This document shows, one piece after another, positions 45,991 to 57,677 of a stretch of 64,000 nucleotides of DNA. The DNA is from Dolomedes plantarius. Taxonomy: Eukaryota; Arthropoda; Arachnida; Araneae; Dolomedidae. The stretch lies in the NCBI GenBank assembly GCA_907164885.2, contig OU015490.1:96760104-96824103 (forward strand). Direction: 5' to 3'. Numbering within the stretch: the stretch's first letter is position 1; every line of letters begins with the position of its first letter. The translations under genes and the position numbers were made by a program. A model generated the notes under the pieces. That model had not been told where the DNA came from and ran no database searches. It saw nothing but the letters and a program-made list of their open reading frames with translations.

Positions 45991-46397
45991 TTTAACACAT
46001 TAACTTACGTTTAACACATTCCGACGCGGGTTGCAGTTTGAAGAAAGTACACCTGGAGGGGTTTTTGGTACATTGCAAGGATTAGAGACGTATTATGAGA
46101 GAAATCGCTTTTTCAAACAAAAACTCAGACAAAGTTAACAGACTTTATCAGTAATTAAATTTAAGGACGCATGTGGTAATGTATGCTTAAAATTACTTCT
46201 TATAATAAATGAGATAATGTCATTAAAATTCATTAATTTTAATATATTTTTTAAATGAAAATACAGTGTATTCCCGGGAAATGTTTTGTTTTATTCCTGT
46301 TTTCCTTGCAGATTTCTGTTTGATGGGTAAGATATATAAAAGAAATAGACACTAATTTACAAATTAAAGGTGTGAGATCAATTACTTTTATTAATAA
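45991..46397. other. non-coding, possibly remainder of a pogo-like element
   Basis: Nothing specific was recognised. Confidence 0.35.
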
Positions 46398-47693
46398 CTA
46401 GCTGAAGTACCCGGCGTTTCCCGGGATTTAAAGAATGTTTGTTAACGAAAATCAATTTAAATATTAACACAGTATAAATAACATAGAAAAAATATATGTG
46501 AAATGTTATACACATCTCAGAATTTAGGAATTTCAGCCTTTCATCACTGTAGTACTAAAATTTGAAAAGTAAAAATGTCAAATTGTCTAATGTTTGTTAA
46601 CAAAATTTAATTTAAAACTAAACATGGTATAAATAACATAGAAAAAAACATGTGAAATCTTATACACATGAATAAAATGAAAACCCAATAAAAATATATA
46701 TAAAATTATAATAAACTCCTCAGAATTCAGCTAGATTTAGACTTTTATCATTTGGGCAAAAAAAGAAGTTGAAATTACAGGTTTAGCAGAAATTTCCAAT
46801 AGAACCATCATATGACTCTAGCGTTGCCTCTTAAAAAATGAAGTGTTTGATTGAGGGCTGAAAACCATTCAACTCCTCTCCACATTAAACTCCTATAAAC
46901 ATCCTCTACATATTAAATTCCTTTTCTCTCCATAATAAACTCCTCAGAATTTTGGTAGATTCAGCTTTTCATCATCGTACCACTAAAAACTGAAACATCC
47001 TCTCTAGAAATATAAATTTATTAATTACAGCAATTAAACTCACACAAATGTATAAATTACATAAAAGTTTTTTAACCAACATTTGAATAATTCGTAAATG
47101 AAAAAGCATATGAAAATAAAGATAATAATAACTTCCGGAATCGAAATTAATTACCCTTAATATTTAATTAATAAAAAACCAACATAATATGATAAAAACG
47201 ATAGTTGTTTAAAATCATATGAAAAGAAAGCTATTATAAAGATAATAATAAAATAAGTATATGAAAATAATGTTCGCGCATGAAATTAACGTTATGATAT
47301 AAAGATAGTAATAATAATACTTGTATAAACCACGTGCATAAAATATTTAGCTTTTCAAGCGAAATAAATTAATTTTTAGAAAAATACTACTTTTAATCGA
47401 GAAATTAAATACATTCCACAAAATTTTGATTTTACCAACCTTCTACCCTACAATTTACACCCTCCTTCTTTGAAGTTCGGTGTTGAAACATCCTCTTTGA
47501 AAAATTTACATCCTACATCTTTTAAATAGGATGTAAATATAAAGTTTTAACAGTCAATTGAATGCCAGTTAAAAATGATTATTGTTTAAAATCATATGAA
47601 AATTACGCTATTATAAAGAAAATTTTAAAAAAGCATAGGAAAATAATGAGTGCGCATAAAGTTAACGTTACGATATAAAGATAGTAATAATAA
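46398..47693 (-). mobile_element. Helitron-like element, minus strand, 3' end with hairpin and CTAG
   Basis: On the minus strand the end reads CCCGGGAAACGCCGGG then tacttcagCTAG, with T following, the Helitron 3' signature (short GC hairpin about 10 nt before CTAG, insertion before T). The body contains a repeated module (aatgtttgttaac.aaaat, cagtataaataacatagaaa) at 46430, 46590 and again outside at 49975. Its 5' limit is not clear; the next plus-strand element starts at 47694. No protein. Confidence 0.55.
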
Positions 47694-48056
47694 TCTATAT
47701 ATATAAAACAGTTCCGTGACTGACTGACAGACTGACTGATTGACTGACTGACATACAACGTACAGACCAAACCACGGGACCTAAAGGGCTGAAATTTTGC
47801 ATGGCGATTCTTCTTATAGTGTAGGGGTGAACTAAGAAAGATTTTTGAAAAATTTTCTTAAATTTTTTTAAAATTAAATTTTTTGTTCTTTTAGTAACTT
47901 TTTTTAAGTTTGCATTTAAAATAATAATTTGGGGGTTATAAAATTTATATCACGAAAAATATCATAAAAATTCCTTTAAAATGATATCTTTTTCGAATCT
48001 TTACCTCCATTTTCTGATTTTTGGTGAATTTTTAAATATTAATTTTTAGAATTTAA

Positions 48057-49476
48057 CATTTTTCATGCCGGACTATGATCCAGAAATAAAGTACGTACCA
48101 TATTTTGCTGCGTAACTTTGGTCGATATCTTCCAGGAAGTCGGTCCAACAGGTGTACTCCACCCATTCCTTTATTATATAATTTTATATTGTTTTATTGT
48201 TAAGGAAAATCAACTTTTTTTAGCTCGGACATATCTTTTTGCTCTTCCTAATGGTTGTGTGATAAAATTTGATGTAATAGTTACAACAGAACTATCGTTC
48301 CAATGGCACACCTAAACTTCTCCATCGCATCGGTAATCAAAATCTCCACGTTGAAATTTCGACATTTCTTTTGCTGTTTTAAGAGGACATTGTCCCATTA
48401 TAGAATCTCGTACTATGCCGATTGCCTTAAAGCCTTTGTTAGATGAATCTGACAGCAGACTGTGAGATGTAAAAAGTTATCAAAAAATATTATGTGTTTC
48501 TCTGGATTGTCAAGCAGCAAATTTTCCTTTTTCGAACTTTTTCCACCGTAGATAGACATAGCATAAGGATAACCATTTGTTGAGCAGATCATCCAAACTT
48601 TGAAACCAAAGCGAACTGGCTTTCCACGTATGAACACCTTAGCCGAACGATGTCCATAACACGGAACCATGGATTCATCGATACTCATACTTTCATGAAA
48701 AAATCCAAATTGACGACAATTTTTTCCAATCTCTTTATAAAAGGGAGAATTTTTTCCTAATTTATCACCTGGTTTCAATTTACTATTATCAACAATGTGG
48801 AAATACTTTTTTAACATCCGAAATTTATTTCTGGGCATTGTATTGCTAACAATTAGGATATGCAAATCTTCCTGAGAGCTCCAATATGTATTTTCATCAG
48901 GTACTGAGTGGTAGCCACTGAACAACAGTAATCCAAGAAACTGCCGAATGTAATTTGCGTCGACTTCCAAAGAGTTTCCTTTTTGTAGGGCATACAGCTT
49001 TGTAAGTTCGGCTGAATTTTCTAAGTAATCTGACGCAGAATCACTTATTGACGGCAAAATCACTGATCACGTATGATATCACTGATTTTGTATATCGTTA
49101 CATGCCAATGTTCCTTTTTTGGAACATTGTATTTTTACGCAGTCTTGAGGAACTATTTCTTGTTATTATTTTAATTAATTTTATTTACTCGTTAAACTTG
49201 TCCTTTGCAAGTACGATAGGGAAATTTTTGGGTGGATTTGAATTTTTAGGAATTTTCTAGAATTTTTTTTTCTTACGTACTGTAAAAATTGTAAAAAAAG
49301 CCGATATTTAGAAATTTTTCTACTCTAAAATATTCATATTTGAAATAAAGAATTATGTCAAAAAATCAATCATGTCTTCTATAATAAACGGTAATTTTTT
49401 AAAACTGACAGATATCACAATTTATTTTTTTTTAAATATTAAACATGGTGTTCCAAAAAAGGAACATTGTAAAAGG
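48057..49476 (-). mobile_element. piggyBac element, truncated, in TTAA sites
   Basis: TTAA flanks (48053-48056, 49477-49480), and the host repeat continues on both sides. The right end reads (inverse) CCTTTTACAATGTTCC. A related inner motif (aatgttccttttttggaac) at about 49108 is subterminal. On the left the transposase frame runs to within about 10 bases of the TTAA, so the left terminal repeat and the last part of the gene are missing, although the boundary falls at a TTAA. Confidence 0.75.
48070..49063 (-). pseudogene. piggyBac transposase, frameshifted and 3'-truncated
   Basis: 49063-48413 is one open frame: YIRQFLGLLLFSGYHSVP, TYWSSQEDLHI, RMLKKYFHIVDNSKL, HESMSIDESMVPCYGH (first catalytic Asp region), RGKPVRFGFKVWMICSTNGY, and DNPEKHIIFFDNFLH (second Asp). 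After a shift near 48430: AIGIVRDSIMGQCPLKTAKE, then GDFDYRCDGEVWVCHWNDS, GVHLLDRLPGRYRPKLRSK (third Asp region) and WYVLYFWIIV. The C-terminal Cys-rich domain is absent. All three catalytic regions are present. Confidence 0.85.
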
Positions 49477-49959
49477 TTAATTTATTAAACGCTGATCACG
49501 TGATTTCTTTTTCTGATACTTTAAATAAATTTATCGTCACATAACAACGAAATAGACAAAAAAACTACTTTTTTTCTTGCTAATGCGGCAGACGATTGGA
49601 CATTATCCAAAGAAATATTAAAAGATATGTTCCTCAAACTGTACTACATTAACTTTACTATATTCTTTACTATGTCCTATGAGATTTAATTTGAATAATT
49701 TCTTCTACATTATTTTGTCTATAAAAATATCCCTTACGATTTTTTTATAATGATATTTTTTTGTTTTTTTACATCATTTGTATACATTGATCGTCGTATT
49801 TTATATTTATGTATATTTATGTACTCCGTAGCGAAGTGCTGGTTTTCAGCAAGTATATTATTAAGATACATTACAAATGGGTTGGAATACTAAAAGTTTA
49901 AAATAGTGGCGCCATCTACTGCACGTCTGTGAATCGAGAGTCGCATCCTTAAAAATTGT

Positions 49960-50260
49960 TAGTTATTTATTGATGAATGTTTGTTAACCAAAATCAATTT
50001 TAAAACTAAACACAGTATAAATAACATAGAAAAGATTTAGCCTTTATCATTGGAGCAAAAAATCCTGAAAAGTAAAACATAAAATATATAAATTTATAAT
50101 AAACCTACCAAAATCTATTAAAAAACTAAACACACTATAAATAACATAGAAAAAAAAGCATACGAAATGTTATACACATTAATAATATGAAAACCCAATT
50201 TCAAATATATAAATGTATAATAAACTCCTCAGATTTCAGCTATATTCGGTCTATCATCAT
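49960..50260. repeat. direct copy of modules from 46425-46990
   Basis: aatgtttgttaaccaaaatc and cacagtataaataacataga recur at 49977 and about 50110, followed by ataataaactcctcaga as at 46710. Fragment of the same Helitron-like body. Confidence 0.65.
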
Positions 50261-50500
50261 AAAAAAGTTGAAAAAAATAAAATAAAATAAAAATAATAAT
50301 AAAAATAATAATAAAATAAATAAAAATAATAATTAAAAAATTAATAAAATAAAATAAAAAAAAAATTAAACAAATAATAAAATAAAATAAAATAATAATT
50401 AAAAAATTAATAAAATAAAATAAAAATAATAATTAAAAAAATAATAAAATAAAACAAAAATAGAAATAAAAAAATAAAAAAATAAAAGCTTAAATAAAAA
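50261..50500. repeat. A-rich (AATAAAA)n low-complexity tract
   Basis: About 240 bp of variants of aataaaat with almost no C or G. Confidence 0.95.
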
Positions 50501-51354
50501 AGTCTTCTTAATAAAGCTCAAAATACAGGTTTTGCAAAATTTGCACGATCCCGTATTGTACAGGGTAGTAAGTGCACGGTTTTACCAAATGCGCCACGAT
50601 GACACACTACTCTGTTGAGTAAAGTAAAAGATTTCCGCACTGAGTTTTTTGGAAAGTTGCTATGGGTTGTTGAATATACATGCATTTATGGAGTTAGAGT
50701 AGTTTTAAGTGAGAAATAAGTTAGCAGGATAGAAGATTAGTCTTGAACTTTTCAATAGACTCTTCTATAGATATAAGCGAGGGGGATTGCAGTAGCGATT
50801 CAAAAACATCTCGTGACACTTAGCGTGGTTGATTCGAATTTTACATCGCGTGTGGAGAGTGTCAATATGCCGTTGGATGTGGTCTATTTTTTGTATAAAA
50901 TCTGACTTAAAACATTATTATTTTCATTTATTATTCGGGTTTAATATATGACTTGAAACTGTTTGATTGTATTTATTTTTGTATCGTTTTTGCTTCACGC
51001 TGTTCTTTAAACCTACATATTGGCCTTTCAAATTCTGAGGCTCTTACATTTCTGGATTCACCCTTGGTACACGTCTGGGTGGCTCTTCCCTTTATAGATT
51101 CACCCTTCAAAAATTGTTGGTTTTTTATTAATTAAAAATTAACGGTAATTAATTTCGATTTTGGAAGTTCTTAAGACCCTCGGCAGTTTTTAAACACGCC
51201 TGTATGTAAAATTTCACGATCGTTGCTCCTAAACTGTGGATTACTATACAACTATAGATAGATGATAGATAGATAGATAGACAGACAAACATTCATTTTT
51301 ATATATTAGATATTTAGTGCTTATGAATTTAAAATCTGTTTTGTGTAGTTTAAA
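50501..51354. other. non-coding; (GATA)n at about 51255-51285
   Basis: No element end or coding family was seen. The 60-codon frame at 50953-51135 is unsupported. Confidence 0.4.
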
Positions 51355-52255
<901 letters not shown>

Positions 52256-52897
52256 GCCATATACATACATATATATATACACTAACCACCGCTTATAGTG
52301 ATCAGTGGTTATAAGAATCAACCGTTTATAAGAATCAATATCGCAAAAACAAAAACAAATGTATTATTTCCATGTTAAAATTTCCGCTTTAAAGAATCAA
52401 TCCACCGGTTATAAGAATCAGTTTGCAATCTTCGCCTTCCTTTCATTTTCCAAAAAAATGCCACTTGAACTCTCAAAAGGTACGAAATGCTTTTGAAAAG
52501 CATTTTGAAAAGTTGTAAGCATTTTGAAAAGTTGCATTTTGTAAGTTTTTGAAAAGAAAGATTGATAAAACTTTGGGGTGGAAAACAGTCGTAAAATACA
52601 TTCCTTTAGACATAACATAAGAGTTTCTCCTTATACGTTTTTGCTAAACACTGTCTTATTAGCTTTACCCAGGGGCATCTAACCCGCCCGGGTCCGATTT
52701 CAATTTTCTCCAGATAGGCACTCCTTTTTTCCCACCACTTACTTCCTGGTTGCGGATTTCTGGACCCTGAAACACACAAATCTTCCGCGAATTGTCCACC
52801 ATCACTTACGCAAACGGGACAGTGGATTCAGCACTTCAAACCGTGAAACGTAAAATGATCCATTTTGCTGAATCAGATGAACCAGATGCTGAATCAA

Positions 52898-52936
52898 ACG
52901 TTTCACGGTTTGATTCAGAATCAAACCGTGAAACGT
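52898..52936. repeat. 39-bp perfect palindrome
   Basis: acgtttcacggtttgattc, a single A, then the exact inverse. The same core (aaaccgtgaaacgtaa) also occurs once more at 52836. It lies inside the pogo-like element. Confidence 0.92.
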
Positions 52937-53060
52937 AAGCTATAAGGTGAATCTTCGTCTGAGACTGTAATAAGCATACGTCGCTAGTATTCACTTTAGT
53001 TTTCTAACAAAATTGCCAGTTAGTGTTAGAACTTTTTGATAGTCGAATTCAAATATTATA

Positions 53061-53159
53061 AAAACAAGGAAAACTCTTAGTTTTTCTGAAAAACAGAACT
53101 TGTTAATTAGATATGATGCTCTTCCAAAGTGTAGTCAAAGAGAAGCTGCCTCTTGTTGA
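53061..53159 (+). pseudogene. CENP-B/pogo N-terminal HTH fragment
   Basis: RKTLSFSEKQNLLIRYDALP followed by KCSQREAASC and a stop. This matches the N-terminal DNA-binding domain of pogo/Tigger transposases and CENP-B (SEK..I...YD..PK.SQREAA). The rest of the protein is missing downstream. Confidence 0.68.
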
Positions 53160-53451
53160 TTTTATAATCATGTGTTGTTACTTATAGGTCTAGAAATTGA
53201 GTTATAGTATTTGTTTAGAAATTGAGTATTTTTAAAATTATAAAAAATAATTTTAATAAATGATAAATAACGTAAATTAAAGAGCATTTAATGGTAAATT
53301 ATGTATATATGTGCCTGTGTGTTTATATATATGTACAAGTATATATTTGTGTATGTGTGCCTGTCCAAAGGGAAGTTTCGGTTATAAGAATCAACCGCTT
53401 ATAAGAATCAAAAACAGTAATAACAAACGTGATTCTTATAAGCGGAAATCA

Positions 53452-53454
<3 letters not shown>

Positions 53455-53521
<67 letters not shown>
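53455..53521. repeat. (TA)n microsatellite
   Basis: About 33 TA units between the pogo-like right end and the Helitron-like start. Confidence 0.97.
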
Positions 53522-53524
<3 letters not shown>

Positions 53525-55035
53525 AGCTGGTCTGTTTGTTTGTCCGCTATAGAATCATAGACTGTTTCACTCACAGAGACCAACTTCGGCACAGTTAATG
53601 TTTAGGACCCGAGAAACTTAAATCAGCAAAAACGAAATTTGGGTCTCAATTAGTTTTTTAAAATTAATTTTTTAATGATTTTTTGTGCCCGTAAGAGGTG
53701 CGAGGCACCCCCTGTGGATACAGGCGTTCAATGAAATACGAACCTATCCCTCTTCCCCCGCACGGGAGAAGAGGGGTGCGCGGGGGGGGAGAGATTTATG
53801 GTAATAAACTTTGGCCTTGAGTAACTGACTGACTAACTGACAGATAACGCACAGTCCAAACCATTGGACATAAAGAGCTGAAATTTTGCATGGTGATTCT
53901 TCTATAGTGGAGTTTATAGTGGAAGGGTAAACTGAGAAAGATTTTTGAAAAATTCTTCTTCGATTTTTTAAAATTAAATTTTTAAGCTGTTTTTCTAATT
54001 TTTTTAAGTTTGCATTTAAAATGATAATCCGAGGGTTATAAATTTATATCACAAGAAATATCTTAAAAATTCCTTTAAAACGAAATCTTTTTCGAATCTT
54101 AACCTACCTCCCTTTTCTGATTTTTGGTGAATTTTTAAAGATTAATTTTTAGAATGTAATATATGAAATGCTGATCACGTGGTTTCTTTTCTTTTTGTGA
54201 TACTTTAAATTAATTTTGCGTTACGTGCATAACAACGAAATAAATTGACAAAAGAAATGTTAAAATACAGTAAAAGATAAAATTTAACCACTAGACTAAC
54301 TGAGATGGGAGCTTTTTAAGAATGCAGTTCAAATTAGTATGTTTTAACACAACTTTCCAGGCTCTGCTGTTTGTCCTTTGTTATTTGCAGTTTTTCTCAT
54401 CGCTTGAACAGATTCATAATTTGCTTTTTCTACGGTTTTTGGCCTTGGGAAAATTAAAACCCAATACGTTTTTTGGCCTGTTGACAATAAAAAACCGAAT
54501 CACCAAAGTAATTAAAATAGGCTTCATGTGAAATCGCGCCTTACTTTGAATAAATAAAGGGGATAATGCATCTTGCACTTTACCTCTTGGGTGATGTGGA
54601 AAAAAGTGCGTCTCTTGGGTGTTGTGGATCGAACTGAGCTTTTAAGGGAAAAATAAATAATAAAGGCAAATGTAAATTATAAAACTTATTTCTAATTAAA
54701 CAGTGGATCAAGCAAATCTAATTAAATCTAATTAAACATTATCTAACAAATATAATTAAGCAGTAAACTCATTCAATCCAAACGTGCGAATCACGCAACA
54801 CTGTGTTATTAATTCTCAATAAAATCAGACGTATAATCAGACAAAGGTCCGCAAGCTCAAAGTTTCTTTCTTTCTTATTGTTTGTATATCATTTCAGTAG
54901 AATCGCGCAAAGCGCAATTTGTCTAGCCAGATGAACATGAAGAGCGGGGGGGTGCAGCCCAATATTTTTTTGATGGAATGCATCAAAATTTTTATATCTA
55001 TATATCTACCCGGGCATCGCCGGGCAATAATGCTA

Positions 55036-55036
<1 letters not shown>
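53522..55036 (+). mobile_element. Helitron-like element with classic 3' end
   Basis: The 5' side reads agagctggtctgtttgtttg then tccgctatag. Within it (about 53818-54260) lies a copy of the 27749-type repeat. The 3' end is CCCGGGCATCGCCGGG, then caataatgCTAG, followed by T: the GC hairpin plus CTAG that ends Helitrons. A GC-rich patch at 53690-53790 is also typical. No Rep/helicase frame, so non-autonomous. Confidence 0.62.

Positions 55037-55094
<58 letters not shown>
55037..55094. repeat. (TA)n microsatellite
   Basis: It connects the Helitron-like 3' end with the Tc1 left end. Confidence 0.97.
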
Positions 55095-55097
<3 letters not shown>

Positions 55098-56502
55098 TAC
55101 CGCAAAAAAATATATGTACCCAGAAGAAATCGAACTACTATCATGAAATTTGACAGGAATGTAGTCTGGTAAGAGATATGCGAATGATTAAAATGTCGAC
55201 GCCAATGACACAAGAGTAAGCGCGCTATGCGCATATGAGATGCTCAGCTGGGAGAGTTTAAAAGCATGACTGCTCATGACAAACGGTTATTAAAACAAAT
55301 CTGTCGACTTGGATGGACGGTATTCTGATTGAGATGCCTTTCAGACGTAACCGGCAACAGTACGAACAATTGTCGGACTTTGACAGGGGGCTTATAGTAA
55401 GCTTCAGAGGAGCAGGTTGGTCAAACAGGCGTATCGGCACCCTCGGTCGAAGCGATATGGTAGTTGCTTGGCGTTGGCAACAATGGATCACGGATGGGAT
55501 AGTCTACTGTCGCGGAGAGACAGGGTGTCCCAGGAGCACAAATACGGTAAAGGATCGCGCAATCATAAGAGCGGCCACGTCCGCACCAACAACGTTGCTA
55601 GAATCGGTTCGACGCCATTTACCACCTTCCAGACATCCGGTGGTATCAAGGGAAACCATTCGGAGACGACTGGCCGACGCAGGTATAAGGAGCCGATGTC
55701 CATTAAGATGCCTACCACTAACCTCACATCATAGGCAGTGTCGATTGGATTTTTGCCGACCTCGGGAAGGCTGGAGTGGGACCGACTGGAGGCGTGTGAT
55801 ATTCAGCGATGAATCCCGATTCAGTCGCAATGCTGATGGTCAGCGCATACGCGTGTGGAAGCGGCCCTGCCACCGGTCCGATCCGGCATTTGTTGTCGAG
55901 ACGCATATGGCGATTACACAAGGTGTGACAGTGTGGGGAGCGATTTTTTTGGACACACGATCACCTCTACGCACGATCACCTTGACGCACTTTGACGGCA
56001 AACAGTAACACGGACGAGATTTTAACGCAAGTTGTACTGCCTATGCTATCAAGTCGCCCAGGTGTCCTTTATAAGCAATACAACGCTCGTCTACATATTT
56101 CGCGACTCTCCCAACAATGTCTTCAAGAATATGATGTTCTCCCATGGCCTGCCAGGTCACCAGACCTCTCGCTAATAGAGCACGTGCTTGAAAGGCAACT
56201 GCAGCCGTCCCTGAATACTGCGGAATTGACTGCCCAGTTGCAAAGATTATGGCATGATCTTCTGCAGGAGTTCATAGGTGACATCATTGATTCAATGGCA
56301 CGCCATGTTTTGGGTTGTATAGCTGCCAGAGGTGGATTTACTACTTACTGATCTGTAACCTTTTTCATACCATATCTTCTTAAAACGATCTGTTCTTCTC
56401 AATCTGTAATTATTTGCTTATTTCCTCATACACTACATACTAGAGGTTAAGTTTCGTGATAGTAGCTCGTTTCCTCCTGGGTGCATATATTTTTTTGTGA
56501 CA

Positions 56503-56503
<1 letters not shown>
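55095..56503 (+). mobile_element. Tc1-like element, DD32E spacing, copy 1
   Basis: The right end (inverse) CTGTCACAAAAAAATATATG and left end ttctaccgcaaaaaaatata pair, followed by cacccag/tacccag and ctactatca(c/t)gaaa. TA tracts lie on both sides. The same family is at 61883-63301, with shared leader sequence (ttaaaatgtcgacgccaatg). Confidence 0.88.
55334..56351 (+). pseudogene. Tc1-like transposase (DD32E), dead
   Basis: MPFRRNRQQYEQLSDFDRGL, HTH GAGWSNRRIGTLGRSDMVVA, then PVVSRETIRRRLADAGIRSR, VIFSDESRFSRN (first Asp), ITQGVTVWGAIF, YKQYNARLHIS (second catalytic site, Tyr instead of Asp), SPDLSLIEHV (Glu) and ARGGFTTY. A frameshift near 55995 joins two frames. There are 32 residues between the mutated Asp position and Glu, two fewer than in Tc1. 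The Asp-to-Tyr change alone would abolish activity. Confidence 0.85.

Positions 56504-56565
<62 letters not shown>
56504..56565. repeat. (TA)n microsatellite
   Basis: About 30 TA units directly after the Tc1 right end. Confidence 0.97.
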
Positions 56566-56572
<7 letters not shown>

Positions 56573-57174
56573 TTTTCTGGTTATATTGAATTACTTACCA
56601 TCTTTCACAAATTTTAATACTGAAGTTTTAAGTATATGAAATCAACTCAAGTATTATAATAAATGTTTTTTTCGAATCAAAAGATAGCATTTTTAGTGCT
56701 CCAAATTTATCGAAAACACACTTGCCCAGAGGACATTCACCCATACACACTGAGTTTGTTGTTCCATTTATTGTTCAAGCACCGCTTTGTGCACTCAAAT
56801 TGCTCCTGGTTAATGAACATGAAAGAATACCCTTGCCAACTCTATGGAAGAACGCGACGCTGATCGATATACAATTTAATACATAAATATATACACACAT
56901 TGTTTTAAAAATACGGAAACATATTTTCATCATATTGCAGTATTATTATTATGGATATTTATGAAATTAATGCAGCACTATTGATATCTGGCGAAAGATA
57001 TATTCTCTATTCAAGAAAGTTTTTTAACTGAAGAGGTCCTATTTTGAGGGTGTCAGCAAAACACGGATATGTAATGCACGTTGCCTCTCATTTGTTTCTG
57101 TGTTCGAATATATTAAGCAATCTCAAACAAGAGGTATGAATGTAGCATATTAGTTGACGGATTAAGAGAACATA
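56566..57174. other. non-coding; one unassigned ORF
   Basis: The frame at 56663-56863 (PYTLSLLFHLLFKHRFVHSN) has no recognised family. No element termini were seen before the MITE at 57175. Confidence 0.35.
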
Positions 57175-57677
57175 TAGGGTTCCCATCTATATCCGTTATA
57201 CCCCCTTAACTTCTAAACGGGGACAGATGAAGCCATAAAGTTGGTGTCTAGGTAAAAAGGCTATACTCGATGAGACAACTTACAACGCCATCTATCGGCA
57301 AATTTTGGAATTAAGACTTTTTTCTCAAAAACCAGTTACCCGTCAAAACATGACGGCTAGATAGTAAATAAATGTACTGCTACAAAATTATGCCCAACAC
57401 ATCCTTGCCAAATGTCGAAAATCATAATAGTGTGCAGAAACAAATTAGTGTGCTTAAGCGGCCTCGTGCTTTGTGAGTATATAAAGCCAGATTTAAAAAT
57501 GTCACTGAGCATGCGCAGAAAGTAAATTTTTAATTGCAAATTATCGCTAATTAAGCAGTGGGAAATAAAGTATTTCCATCAAGTTTAATGTTATATTTGA
57601 TAAACATAATTATCATAAAAATAAAAAGGTCAGAGAGAGATCTAGAGACTCCTCGGATAAAATGTGTTTACGATTAA

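Larger units (their letters stand above)
47694..49854 (+). mobile_element. Helitron-like non-autonomous element split by a piggyBac
   Basis: It starts tctatatatataaaacagtt, then GACTGACT repeats, caaaccacgggacctaaagg and gggctgaaattttgcatgg. It resumes after the insert with aaacgctgatcacgtgattt and ends gtagcgaagtgctggttttc then agcaag, a CTAG-type end with one change. The uninterrupted layout is seen at 27749-28437. Confidence 0.6.
52280..53454 (+). mobile_element. pogo/Tigger-like element, decayed
   Basis: The ends CACTAACCACCGCTTATAGT and CAGTGATTTCCGCTTATAAG are inverted partners with TA flanks. Several copies of cttataagaatcaacc-type motifs lie just inside both ends. A CENP-B-type N-terminal HTH is encoded at 53061-53159. 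The length of 1.17 kb and absence of a DDE core mean that it is internally deleted. Confidence 0.72.
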
